From: JAAYGT01 sp050252075
GTDB lineage: Bacteria > Pseudomonadota > Gammaproteobacteria > Burkholderiales > Burkholderiaceae_B
Reading direction: 5' to 3'
Assembly: GCA_050252075.1 (NCBI GenBank)
Contig: JBFWLP010000033.1
Location: 1-31,578 of the forward strand
DNA: 31,578 nt
Part shown: piece by piece, positions 22,500 to 30,727 of the stretch
How the letters are laid out: every line of letters begins with the position of its first letter
Numbering within the stretch: the first letter of the stretch is position 1
The notes under the pieces: generated by a model
The model's input: the letters and a program-made list of their open reading frames with translations, nothing else
The model's database searches: none
What the model was told of the DNA's origin: nothing
Position numbers and translations under genes: made by a program

Positions 22500-25400
22500 A
22501 TGTTTGAACGAATCATTCGACTGGCCATCGAGAACCGGTGGCTGGTCCTCTTAGCTGTGCTTGGGATAGCTGGACTTGGAATCTACAACTATCAACGCCT
22601 CCCAATCGATGCTGTACCTGACATCACCAATGTCCAGGTTCAGATCAACACTTCTGCTCCCGGCTATTCGCCGCTAGAGGTGGAACAACGGGTGACCTAC
22701 CCGGTCGAGACCGTCATGGCCGGGTTGCCTCATCTGGAGCAGACCCGTTCCATGTCACGTTATGGATTGTCTCAAGTAACCGTGATCTTTAAAGATGGGA
22801 CGGATATCTATTTTGCCCGCCAACTGGTCAATCAGCGCATTCAAGAGGCCAAGGAGAAGTTGCCGGCTGGAATTGCTCCAGCCATGGGGCCCATCTCAAC
22901 TGGCCTTGGGGAAATCTATCTTTGGACTGTTGAAGCCGAAGATGCTGCAAAGAAAGCAGATGGCACGCCTTATACGCCGACTGATTTGCGCGAAATCCAA
23001 GACTGGATCATCAAGCCGCAATTGCGCAATGTTCCAGGGGTTACCGAAATCAACTCGATTGGCGGTTTTGCCAAGGAATACCAGGTTGCCCCCAGCCCAG
23101 AGAAGCTGGCTTCCTATGGGCTGACGTTTCAAGACGTAGTTACAGCTCTTGACCGCAACAACGGCAACGTCGGGGCTGGCTATATAGAGAAGCGTGGTGA
23201 GCAATACTTGATTCGAGCACCAGGACAAGTACGAACCATTGAGGATATCCGGAACGTCATTCTCGGCAATGTTCAGGGAGTCCCGATCCGCATTCGTGAT
23301 GTAGCGGAAGTCGGTATCGGCCGAGAGCTCCGTACAGGTGCTGCAACGGATAACGGCCGGGAAATTGTACTTGGCACCGTATTCATGCTGATTGGTGAGA
23401 ACAGCCGGACGGTATCACGAGCTGTCGATCAGAAGATGGCTGAAATCAACCGCAGCTTGCCTGAAGGTGTCCATGCAGTAACCGTCTATGACCGGACTGT
23501 TCTGGTAGACAAAGCGATTAATACCGTCAAGAAGAACCTTCTGGAGGGAGCAATCCTGGTTATCGCCATCCTGTTCCTGTTCTTGGGGAACATTAGGGCG
23601 GCAGTGATCACAGCAATGGTGATTCCGCTCTCCATGCTGTTCACCTTTTCAGGCATGGTGTCCTACCACGTCAGTGCCAATCTGATGAGCCTAGGGGCTC
23701 TCGACTTCGGGATCATCATCGATGGCGCAGTTGTGATCGTGGAAAACTCCGTTCGTCGCCTAGCTCATGCACAGGAACGTCACGGGCGGCCGCTAACTCG
23801 GACGGAGCGCTTCCATGAGGTCTTTGCCGCATCTCAGGAAGCACGCCGAGCGCTGTTATTTGGCCAGCTCATCATCATGATCGTATATCTGCCGATATTT
23901 GCCCTCACCGGTGTCGAAGGAAAGATGTTCCATCCTATGGCGTTCACCGTAGTGACTGCTCTGGTTGGCGCCATGATCCTATCCGTCACATTCATTCCGG
24001 CAGCGGTTGCATTGTTCATCGGCACGAAGGTCGCGGAGAAGGAGAACATCCTGATGCGGATGGCCAAGCGTTGGTATGAGCCTGCTCTGGCCTATGTCAT
24101 GGAAAACAAGCCGGTCGTTTTGGTCTTTACCACCGTAATGGTGATTCTCTCCAGTCTGCTTGCAACCCGCATGGGGAGTGAATTTGTTCCCAGCCTTAAT
24201 GAAGGCGACTTCGCAATCCAGGCACTACGCATCCCGGGAACCAGCCTATCTCAATCAGTTGCAATGCAGCAGCAACTGGAAAAGCAGCTAAAGACAGACT
24301 TCCCGGAAATCGAGCGTGTATTTGCTCGATCCGGGACGGCTGAAATTGCCTCTGACCCAATGCCACCTAATATCTCAGATGGCTACATCATGTTAAAGCC
24401 TGAAGCTCAGTGGCCAGAACCTAAAAAAACCAGAGATGAACTGCTGGCCGCCATTCAAAAGAGCGTAGGCCAGTTACCAGGCAATACCTATGAGTTTTCT
24501 CAACCCATCCAGTTGCGTTTTAACGAATTAATCTCAGGGGTCCGCAGTGACGTTGCCATCAAGGTCTTTGGTGACGATATGGAGGTCATGAACGATACGG
24601 CAGGAAAAATTGCCGCCATCCTCGAAAAGCTTCCCGGTGCCTCCGAAGTCAAGGTTGAGCAGACCACGGGTTTGCCCATGCTGACGGTGAATATTGATCG
24701 GGACAAGACCGCTCGCTATGGACTCAACATCGGTGATGTCCAAGATGCGATTTCTACTGCCATAGGTGGTCGAGAAGCCGGAACGATGTTTGAAGGAGAT
24801 CGTCGCTTCGACATTGTTGTTCGTTTGCCTGACACGCTGCGATCAGACCTCGAGTCGTTGAAACGTCTTCCAATTGCCCTACCGAGAGTGAGTGCCGGTG
24901 TAAGTGGAATGGAAGGGCGTACGACGTACATCCCCTTGGGGGAGGTGGCTAGCTTAGATTTAGCACCGGGCCCCAATCAGGTTAGTCGCGAGAATGGCAA
25001 GCGCCGTGTGGTCGTCAGCGCCAACGTTCGCGGGCGAGATATCGGCTCATTTGTTTCCGAGGCACAAAGCCGTTTGTCCGAGGTAAAAATACCGGCTGGC
25101 TATTGGACCGTTTGGGGTGGAACCTTCGAGCAACTGGAATCGGCCTCCCAACGCCTAAAAATTGTGGTCCCTGTCGCATTGCTGCTGGTTTTCACACTGT
25201 TGTTCGCCATGTTTGGCAATGTGAAGGATGGACTACTGGTGTTTACCGGCATTCCATTCGCGCTAACTGGCGGGGTTGTGGCGCTGTGGTTGAGGGATAT
25301 CCCGCTTTCAATCTCTGCAGGAATCGGCTTCATTGCGCTGTCCGGTGTGGCGGTATTGAACGGCCTAGTGATGATTTCCTTTATTCGAAACCTGCGAGAG

Positions 25401-25682
25401 GAGGGGCGAACTCTAGATGAAGCAATTCATGAAGGCGCATTGACCCGCTTGCGTCCTGTGTTGATGACAGCCCTGGTTGCCTCTCTTGGCTTTGTTCCAA
25501 TGGCAATTGCCACAGGAACTGGTGCAGAGGTCCAGCGTCCGCTTGCGACTGTAGTGATTGGTGGAATTCTATCGTCGACTGCTTTGACGCTTCTTGTGTT
25601 GCCTCTCCTCTATCGCCTTGTCCATGGAAAAGATGCCGAAGAAATTGACTTCGCATCTGTTCCTGACAGTTCGAAAAATTAA
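22500..25682 (+). CDS. czcA: CzcA inner-membrane RND metal/proton antiporter (HME class)
   Basis: A 1,060-aa RND pump. Starting at the ATG at 22500 (GGGAG upstream), the membrane helix 4 motif DFGIIIDGAVVIVEN puts Asp402, Asp408 and Glu415 at the same numbers as in Cupriavidus CzcA; these relay protons in Zn/Co/Cd pumps. That supports both this start over the ATG at 22464 (inside the end of czcB) and the divalent-metal class over Cu/Ag CusA-type pumps. Two large periplasmic domains and twelve membrane helices are present in order, and the length is normal. It exports periplasmic Zn, Co and/or Cd through CzcC using the proton gradient. Confidence 0.95.
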   Translation: MFERIIRLAIENRWLVLLAVLGIAGLGIYNYQRLPIDAVPDITNVQVQINTSAPGYSPLEVEQRVTYPVETVMAGLPHLEQTRSMSRYGLSQVTVIFKDGTDIYFARQLVNQRIQEAKEKLPAGIAPAMGPISTGLGEIYLWTVEAEDAAKKADGTPYTPTDLREIQDWIIKPQLRNVPGVTEINSIGGFAKEYQVAPSPEKLASYGLTFQDVVTALDRNNGNVGAGYIEKRGEQYLIRAPGQVRTIEDIRNVILGNVQGVPIRIRDVAEVGIGRELRTGAATDNGREIVLGTVFMLIGENSRTVSRAVDQKMAEINRSLPEGVHAVTVYDRTVLVDKAINTVKKNLLEGAILVIAILFLFLGNIRAAVITAMVIPLSMLFTFSGMVSYHVSANLMSLGALDFGIIIDGAVVIVENSVRRLAHAQERHGRPLTRTERFHEVFAASQEARRALLFGQLIIMIVYLPIFALTGVEGKMFHPMAFTVVTALVGAMILSVTFIPAAVALFIGTKVAEKENILMRMAKRWYEPALAYVMENKPVVLVFTTVMVILSSLLATRMGSEFVPSLNEGDFAIQALRIPGTSLSQSVAMQQQLEKQLKTDFPEIERVFARSGTAEIASDPMPPNISDGYIMLKPEAQWPEPKKTRDELLAAIQKSVGQLPGNTYEFSQPIQLRFNELISGVRSDVAIKVFGDDMEVMNDTAGKIAAILEKLPGASEVKVEQTTGLPMLTVNIDRDKTARYGLNIGDVQDAISTAIGGREAGTMFEGDRRFDIVVRLPDTLRSDLESLKRLPIALPRVSAGVSGMEGRTTYIPLGEVASLDLAPGPNQVSRENGKRRVVVSANVRGRDIGSFVSEAQSRLSEVKIPAGYWTVWGGTFEQLESASQRLKIVVPVALLLVFTLLFAMFGNVKDGLLVFTGIPFALTGGVVALWLRDIPLSISAGIGFIALSGVAVLNGLVMISFIRNLREEGRTLDEAIHEGALTRLRPVLMTALVASLGFVPMAIATGTGAEVQRPLATVVIGGILSSTALTLLVLPLLYRLVHGKDAEEIDFASVPDSSKN

Positions 25683-25695
25683 CTACTCATTTTAG

Positions 25696-25742
25696 TGGAA
25701 TCTGTGTCCAGTTCGTCATGTGGCTAGCTGGACACTATTCCA
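25696..25742. terminator. Long hairpin after czcA
   Basis: TGGAAT...ATTCCA encloses GTGTCCAG...CTGGACAC around a 16-nt loop. It lies 13 bp past the czcA stop and probably ends or protects the czc mRNA. There is no clean T-run, so it may also act as a 3' stabiliser. Confidence 0.5.
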
Positions 25743-25835
25743 TCTAATCAACCTTTATCTGCAAAGACGTAGTGCTAAAGCATGACTATAAAAAGCGTTT
25801 GGCATTTTTTTGAATAGGGCTAGGCTAGTCATAAG

Positions 25836-26042
25836 ATGCTTCATAATTCCCATTCTGAATTATTCCACGACGGCCCTTTAATTTTTGTGGCGTTGGTGCT
25901 TTTATTTTTTGTCAGTCGTTTTTTAATAGAGAGGCATCTAGAGAAAAGAAACAAAAGAAAGTCATATGCAAAAAGCCTCCCTAACCGATTGAAAAGGCAT
26001 CCAAGGAAGCATAGAAATCCTAACAGTAAAAATGAGACATAA
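25836..26042 (+). CDS. Small one-helix membrane protein, unknown
   Basis: A 68-aa frame with one hydrophobic helix (PLIFVALVLLFFVSRFLI, about 14-31) and a strongly basic tail (Lys/Arg/Asn). AT-rich codons unlike czcA. The ribosome site is weak. It precedes the flgB-like gene by 43 bp in the same direction and composition, so the two may be an operon. I do not recognise it, and it may not be a real gene. Confidence 0.4.
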   Translation: MLHNSHSELFHDGPLIFVALVLLFFVSRFLIERHLEKRNKRKSYAKSLPNRLKRHPRKHRNPNSKNET

Positions 26043-26085
26043 CAAAGATGGCTTGTTATGAACATTCCACATTTAGGAGAAATAA

Positions 26086-26685
26086 TTGCATATGGCGGAT
26101 ATTCCAAATTTAAATTCTATTGCACTCCCTCTTAGAGGTACAACTACCAAAGAGGGGAGTAATGAGAAATACAATACTCAACAAAGCTTTTCAAAAATAT
26201 TAGAGCATTATCACTTAATAAATAATCCTAGTGATACACAAAAATTGAAAAACAACACTCCTGATTCTACGCGCCTTTTAAGCAATAATAACGCACGTGG
26301 CGGAAAATCTGACTTTCTGGAGAATATGCTGAGTATACGAGCCTATCGGCAACAATTAATTGCTTCAAACATTGCTAATTCCGATACCCCTGGGTATAAG
26401 GCTCAAGATATTGAAATTAATGAGTCAATTGGTGTAATGAATCGCGATTCAATGGCGTTAGCAAAATCAAGCGCTAGCCACATGTCAGGAGTCACCTTAA
26501 GTAAGGTTAATACTTTTAATTTAAAATATCGCGTTCCATATCAAAGCAGTGCTGATGGCAATACTGTTGAAATGGATATTGAACGACAACACTTTGCTGA
26601 AAATGCTGTTATGTACCAATTCACTTTGGATCGTGTCGGAGGTGAGTTCAAGGATATGGCTGAGTTGCTTAGGAATCTGAAATAG
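26086..26685 (+). CDS. flgB: Orphan FlgB-like flagellar rod protein with long N-terminal extension
   Basis: A 199-aa protein. From about residue 78 it is FlgB-like: FLENMLSIRAYRQQLIASNI then NSDTPGYKAQDIEIN (the rod signature with ANS-TPGYKA), and C-terminally YRVPYQSSADGNTVEMDIER with QHFAENAVMYQFTLDRVGG. FlgB is the first rod subunit of the flagellar basal body and is normally about 130-150 aa. The first 75 or so residues here are Asn/Ser/Thr-rich, without the family pattern. TTG at 26086 has AGGAG at the ideal 6 nt; the ATG two codons later is 12 nt away. No other flagellar gene is near, and the DNA is much more AT-rich than the metal genes. It may be a second, divergent flgB that arrived by transfer; function in a flagellum is unproved. 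Confidence 0.8.
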   Translation: MHMADIPNLNSIALPLRGTTTKEGSNEKYNTQQSFSKILEHYHLINNPSDTQKLKNNTPDSTRLLSNNNARGGKSDFLENMLSIRAYRQQLIASNIANSDTPGYKAQDIEINESIGVMNRDSMALAKSSASHMSGVTLSKVNTFNLKYRVPYQSSADGNTVEMDIERQHFAENAVMYQFTLDRVGGEFKDMAELLRNLK

Positions 26686-26747
26686 TAATTTAGTGAATTT
26701 ATTTCTGGCGAAAGAGAGTAAATCGATTGCATCGAAGTATTTGTCAC

Positions 26748-26903
26748 ATGCTCAACCATATGCGGCAGGATGATGGTTTTTTGCTGATTGTCGTAGGGGT
26801 TCTAGCACTGCTCATATTTTTGTTGTTATTGATTTTTGCTACTTGGCGGGAAGAGCGATGGATTCGCATTGTCAAATTTTTTAACTCGCTATTTCGGTTA
26901 TAA
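26748..26903 (+). CDS. Tiny one-helix membrane protein, unknown
   Basis: A 51-codon frame reading MLNHMRQDDG, then a strong hydrophobic helix (LLIVVGVLALLIFLLLLIFA) and WREERWIRIVKFFNSLFRL. An in-frame TTG-CAT at 26727 with GAGAG upstream is an alternative start and mirrors the TTG-CAT start of the flgB-like gene. It lies 62 bp after that gene in the same AT-rich patch. Not recognised; the helix with charged flanks makes a real membrane peptide plausible. Confidence 0.4.
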   Translation: MLNHMRQDDGFLLIVVGVLALLIFLLLLIFATWREERWIRIVKFFNSLFRL

Positions 26904-27058
26904 AAATTGAAATTAATAAATGCGTTTTTTAGTTTTAAAATCTATTTTAGAGTAGCGGGTGAACTTTTTTTGGGGGCGCAGTTAATGATGGCGGATATAG
27001 GCTACTCATCAGGGACCTGCACCTGCCATCTGAAGACCACTGATCGGGAGCAATCCTG

Positions 27059-28108
27059 ATGAAGCAGGTCGACATGGGGGGTATCGCCACAGCTCTGATC
27101 GCGGCGCTCCTTTTCGGTGCCAGCCCCCCATTGGCCAAGCTGCTGTTGGTCCATACCAACCCCTGGCTACTCGCGGCCCTGCTGTACCTAGGCTCAGGTC
27201 TTGGTCTCCTTCTGCTTCGCCGCTTCTGGCGGGTGCCGGCGGTGTCCCTGCCAGGACTCGAGTGGGGCTGGCTAGCCGGAGCCATCCTGGCCGGCGGCGT
27301 GGTGGCCCCGGTCTTGCTGCTACTCGGCCTAGCGCGGATGCCGGCCTCCGGTGCTTCCCTGTTGCTCAATGCCGAGGGAGTATTCACCGCCTTCCTGGCC
27401 TGGTTTGTCTTCCATGAGAACTTTGACCGTCGGGTTGCCCTTGGTATGGTGACCATCGTTGCCGGCGCCCTGGTCCTGTCCTGGCCAGGGGAGGCCAGCT
27501 TCGCCGGCAGCCAGGCCGCCTTGCTGGTCTTGAGTGCCTGCCTGGCCTGGGCGGTGGACAACAACCTGACGCGCAAGGTGTCCCTAGCCGATGCTTCCTT
27601 TATCGCCATGACCAAGGGGCTGGCAGCAGGTGCCACCAACCTAGCGCTAGCCCTGGCGCTCCATGCTCCGTGGCCGGCTCCTGGCATTGTTACGGGAGCC
27701 CTGTTCCTGGGACTGGCCAGCTACGGCGCCAGCCTCATCTTGTTCGTGGTGGCCCTACGCCACCTGGGGACGGCACGTACTGGTGCCTACTTCTCGGTAG
27801 CCCCCTTTCTCGGCACGCTGCTGGCCATCGCCCTGCTGCAGGAGCCTGTCACTCCCCAACTCGCCCTGGCCGGTGCCCTGATGCTGCTGGGGGTATGGCT
27901 GCACCTGACCGAGCGCCATGAGCACCCCCATGTGCACAAGTCTGGCAGCCACGAGCACACCCACTACCATGGCGACGATCCCCATCACGACCATCCCCAT
28001 GACCCGCCTGTGGCGGCCGGTACCCGCCATCGTCACAGCCATGTCCACAGGACACTGCAGCACAGCCACCCGCATTTTCCTGACATGCACCACGAACACC
28101 GTCACTGA
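27059..28108 (+). CDS. EamA/DMT-family transporter with His-rich cytoplasmic tail
   Basis: A 349-aa membrane protein with two EamA repeats of about five helices each (residues 1-140 and 145-280). Helix-rich Leu/Ala/Gly content includes TRKVSLADASFIAMTKGLAAG at the repeat joint and LLQEPVTPQLALAGALMLLG near the end. The last 65 residues hold some 25 His (HEHPHVHK, HHDHPHD, HRHSHVHR, HHEHRH), a strong divalent-metal binding tail. GGGAG lies 8 nt before the ATG. The gene is far more GC-rich than the flgB patch directly before it. In this island a metal efflux role (Ni, Co or Zn) is likely but inferred; DMT proteins also carry sugars and amino acids. A hairpin follows at 28120-28140. Confidence 0.82.
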   Translation: MKQVDMGGIATALIAALLFGASPPLAKLLLVHTNPWLLAALLYLGSGLGLLLLRRFWRVPAVSLPGLEWGWLAGAILAGGVVAPVLLLLGLARMPASGASLLLNAEGVFTAFLAWFVFHENFDRRVALGMVTIVAGALVLSWPGEASFAGSQAALLVLSACLAWAVDNNLTRKVSLADASFIAMTKGLAAGATNLALALALHAPWPAPGIVTGALFLGLASYGASLILFVVALRHLGTARTGAYFSVAPFLGTLLAIALLQEPVTPQLALAGALMLLGVWLHLTERHEHPHVHKSGSHEHTHYHGDDPHHDHPHDPPVAAGTRHRHSHVHRTLQHSHPHFPDMHHEHRH

Positions 28109-28119
28109 GCCGGAGTGCA

Positions 28120-28140
28120 TGTGGAGCACCTCGCTCCACA
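28120..28140. terminator. Short hairpin after the EamA transporter gene
   Basis: TGTGGAGC pairs with GCTCCACA over a 5-nt loop, 11 bp past the stop. No T-run, so weak or 3' stabilising. Confidence 0.4.
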
Positions 28141-28413
28141 AACTTGCGGTTCCTGTACTTATGATGGTTTTTTGTGTTCAGCCCCGAGGACTTATTGACC
28201 TCCTTAAGCAGTCGCAAGTGAGTATTCGCATAAATCTTGCCTCCTAGTGGCGCCAGAAGGCGCATCCCAACATTGCCATTGAATGGCGTATCAGACTGCC
28301 AGCGAGCTAGAGAATGAGCATTACAAACTAAGGATAGGTGCGACATATCCATCTCGAACATCGCGAAAAAGTCCGGACCATGAATCCAGGCCTTGCCCTA
28401 AACCATCTATGTA
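28141..28413. other. Intergenic stretch, no gene seen
   Basis: No supported gene. A minus-strand frame from 28361 reads protein-like text for about 70 codons (CNAHSLARWQSDTPFNGN, MRLLAPLGGKIYANTHL) but has no clear ribosome site and then runs antisense through the transporter. It may be a decayed gene. A short GCGCC-AGAA-GGCGC hairpin is present near 28250. Confidence 0.3.
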
Positions 28414-28989
28414 CTAAATCCCAAATGCGTTTCCTGCACCCAACAACGTAGCCACTCCCAAGATGGCAAAAATGACTGCTGCAATGCCATGAACCAGGCG
28501 TACAGGGATTCGATGAGCTACACGGTCTCCCAGGAGTACTGCAGGCACATTCGCTATCATCATCCCAAGGGTCGTTCCAGCCACAACGAGAGCGAGACTC
28601 TGGAACTGGGCAGCCAAAGCGACCGTAGCGATCTGGGTTTTATCGCCCATTTCGGCTAAGAAGAAAGCGACAAGGGTAGTGCCAAAGACACTCATCTTGG
28701 CCAGTTGGGTTTCTTCCTCATCCAGCTTGTCCGGAATGAGGGTCCAGATTGCCATAGCGATAAACGAGACTCCCAGCACCCAGCGAAGTGCTTGGGGGGG
28801 CATCAAAGTGGTAATCCAGGTACCAACCGCGCCGGCAAACGCATGATTGGCGAGGGTTGCCGCCAGAATGCCCAGGACGATAGGGATTGGCCGCCGGAAC
28901 TTGGCTGCCAGGAGAAATGCGAGAAGTTGGGTTTTGTCGCCGATTTCGGCCAGGGCTACGATGCCCGTTGAGACGAGGAATGCTTCCAA
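28414..28989 (-). CDS. TMEM165/GDT1 (UPF0016) family manganese exporter
   Basis: A 191-aa inner-membrane protein with two copies of the family motif E-x-G-D-K-T: AEIGDKT (Glu15-Thr20) and AEMGDKT (Glu113-Thr118), in two homologous three-helix halves. Bacterial members such as MneA export Mn(II). I read the start as TTG at 28989, with AGGGAG 5 nt before it. The frame is open further to 29130, but that part is the riboswitch RNA and gives non-membrane, Arg/Trp-rich peptide. A yybP-ykoY manganese riboswitch directly upstream supports the Mn role. The length fits the family (about 190 aa). Confidence 0.9.
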   Translation of the reverse strand: MEAFLVSTGIVALAEIGDKTQLLAFLLAAKFRRPIPIVLGILAATLANHAFAGAVGTWITTLMPPQALRWVLGVSFIAMAIWTLIPDKLDEEETQLAKMSVFGTTLVAFFLAEMGDKTQIATVALAAQFQSLALVVAGTTLGMMIANVPAVLLGDRVAHRIPVRLVHGIAAVIFAILGVATLLGAGNAFGI

Positions 28990-29040
28990 AATGACTCCCT
29001 GGCCGGACAAATACCAATGACCACACCGCTCCCGGCCATT

Positions 29041-29157
29041 CCGAGTCGATGTGGTCAAAGGTCTTGCCAAGTTCAGGAACCGCCCGCACCACGGCCAGAA
29101 GACCGAGTCTGTTGATACGGGCCCCTCCAATAGATGGAGGGAGGCTACTCCCCAATG
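29041..29157 (-). promoter_or_regulatory. yybP-ykoY manganese riboswitch
   Basis: On the minus strand the RNA begins ATTGGGGAGTAGCC. It continues through a CCCTCCA/TGGAGGG stem, TCAACAGACTCGG, GGCCGTGG and ends GGCAAGACCTTTGACCACA. These are the conserved blocks of the Mn-sensing yybP-ykoY class, close to the element before E. coli alx and mntP. It sits between a promoter (29167-29195) and the Mn exporter start at 28989. Mn binding should turn the exporter on. Possible switching hairpins lie in 29000-29057. Confidence 0.88.
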
Positions 29158-29166
29158 ACGGGGGCG

Positions 29167-29195
29167 ATACTAGAATGAAAGACATCATCTGTCTA
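29167..29195 (-). promoter_or_regulatory. Promoter of the riboswitch-exporter transcript
   Basis: TAGACA (29195-29190), 17-bp spacer, TAGTAT (29172-29167) on the minus strand. Transcription would start near 29160, right at the riboswitch 5' end. Confidence 0.65.
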
Positions 29196-29199
29196 TCTC

Positions 29200-29521
29200 G
29201 GGCATGTTACTTAGTGGTATTGGGGCCTGGAAAGTACTTGTTGGATAGGTGCCAAATATCTCTGGAAAGCACTGAGTAGGCAGGGTGGCTGCCTTGTTGC
29301 GTCACTGGGTGGTAGGTTTGGTGAGAATACTCACGCAGGCACAGCCTGAGCTAAGCCACTCGAGAGCGAGGGGGGCTGAATAGCAACTGTTTCCTCTGCT
29401 TCGTACGGTTTCCGAGTCATGGTTTCCTAAAAAACACGATCACACCAAATAACAAACCATTATCACTTCTTATATTTTGTCAATTTCTCACCTTGTGCTA
29501 TCGCAATTCAGTATGTACTAT
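29200..29521. other. Intergenic region between the Mn exporter and the KfrA-like gene
   Basis: No gene is supported. The right part (from about 29410) turns AT-rich and should hold the promoter of the gene at 29558; TTGTCA near 29477 with a TATCGC about 16 bp on is one candidate. Confidence 0.35.
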
Positions 29522-29537
29522 CGTATTACGTAATACG
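29522..29537. promoter_or_regulatory. 16-bp perfect palindrome before the KfrA-like gene
   Basis: CGTATTACGTAATACG, 20 bp upstream of the ATG at 29558. KfrA proteins repress their own promoter by binding such repeats. In Tn4651-type elements the resolution site beside tnpT also contains an inverted repeat, so it could be either. Confidence 0.6.
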
Positions 29538-29557
29538 GTACGAAATTCGAGGATGCC

Positions 29558-30634
29558 ATGGCCAGAGCCGGAATCTACAAATCAGAAGTTGTCAGAGCGC
29601 GTAACAACCTGCTGGCGATGGGGCGCTATCCATCGATTGACGCCATCCGTGGCGAACTGGGCAACACGGGCTCCAAAGGTACGATTCACCGCTACCTCAA
29701 GGAGATCGAGGAAGAGGAAGGCGGGAATACCGGTACCCAGGTTGCGGTCAGTGATGCCATTCAAGACCTGTCAGCCAGGCTGGCCGAACGTCTGCATTTG
29801 GAAGCCGATCAGCGCATGGCGGCGCTGACCGATAAGCACAAGGCGGAAATTTCAGCGCTGAACGACACCATCATCGCGTTACGTAATGAAGTCGATTCCT
29901 TCCGCAGCCAGTCTGAGCGTCAGGTATTGGAGTTGTCGGCAGAGAAGACCACCCACAGCGAAACCCTGAGCACGCTTCAGGAAGAGAGAATCGTTCGGGC
30001 GCAAATGACGCAGCGTATCGAGGATATGGAGGGGCAACTGGCAAAGGAAGAAATGCACCGCATATCGCTGGAAGAAAAGCATCAGCATGCCCGGGAGGCG
30101 CTGGAGCATTTCCGCACAGCGGCGAAGGAGCAACGTGAGCAGGATCAGCGGCAGTTCGAACAGCAGATTCAGTTCTTGCAGGGGGAACTGCGTGGAGCCA
30201 AGGAAACGGTGAATGCGAAACAGCAGGAGCTCATCCGCAGCCACGAGGACAATGCCCGTCTTTCCAGCGAGCAGGCCCATCTTCGTAGCGAGTTGCATCG
30301 CCTGGAAACCGAAATTCGACCGCTACGTACCGCCCGGGAACAATTGGCGGTCTTCGAACTGAAGAATCAACAGCTGGAAGAGCGTTTGGCCCAGAGCACT
30401 ACCCGCCTTGATCAACTGAAAGCGGACAACCAAAGCTGCACGGAGAAATTGCAGGATACACATCAAGCCGGACTCCGTCTGGAGGCTGAACTGACTGCAG
30501 CGAAAGCCGTGTTAGCCAGCCAAGAACAAATCCTGCAAAGGATCACTACCAGCCAGCCCCCCGCAACGAAAGGCAGCGGACAGCGCAAGGGAAGTGCAGA
30601 GAACCAAGAATCGCTCTTTGAACCGAAAAAGTAA
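29558..30634 (+). CDS. KfrA/TnpT-like DNA-binding coiled-coil protein
   Basis: A 358-aa protein. Residues 1-50 are a KfrA_N-type DNA-binding domain (MARAGIYKSEVVRARNNLLA, then GNTGSKGTIHRYLKEIEEEE). Residues about 65-325 are a nearly unbroken coiled coil rich in Glu, Gln, Arg and Lys. The tail (GSGQRKGSAENQESLFEPKK) is disordered. GAGG precedes the ATG by 5 nt. KfrA proteins are plasmid-borne autorepressors that help partition; TnpT of Tn4651, a cofactor of cointegrate resolution, has the same layout. No tnpS-like recombinase is adjacent here, though a tyrosine recombinase lies at 12163-13446. Either identity suggests plasmid or transposon DNA at this end of the window. Confidence 0.82.
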   Translation: MARAGIYKSEVVRARNNLLAMGRYPSIDAIRGELGNTGSKGTIHRYLKEIEEEEGGNTGTQVAVSDAIQDLSARLAERLHLEADQRMAALTDKHKAEISALNDTIIALRNEVDSFRSQSERQVLELSAEKTTHSETLSTLQEERIVRAQMTQRIEDMEGQLAKEEMHRISLEEKHQHAREALEHFRTAAKEQREQDQRQFEQQIQFLQGELRGAKETVNAKQQELIRSHEDNARLSSEQAHLRSELHRLETEIRPLRTAREQLAVFELKNQQLEERLAQSTTRLDQLKADNQSCTEKLQDTHQAGLRLEAELTAAKAVLASQEQILQRITTSQPPATKGSGQRKGSAENQESLFEPKK

Positions 30635-30727
30635 TAGGAGGATCAGTTGTCGCGCAGCAGTTTGGCACCTCGTCACATGCTTTCAACGATACCATGCTCA
30701 TAAGTAAAGCGGACTACAGAGGGTGGC

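Noticed and set aside
22500..25682. CusA-type Cu/Ag pump
   Set aside because: Helix 4 has the Asp-Asp-Glu set of CzcA (402/408/415), not the CusA pattern, and the operon has czcI.
26904..27058. A metal riboswitch before the EamA gene
   Set aside because: GATGGC/GCCATC and ATCAG/CTGAT pairings exist but match no riboswitch class that I know.
26947..27687. 246-codon leftward frame over the EamA gene
   Set aside because: Antisense of a GC-rich membrane protein; Arg/Ser/Pro-rich low-complexity product typical of a shadow frame.
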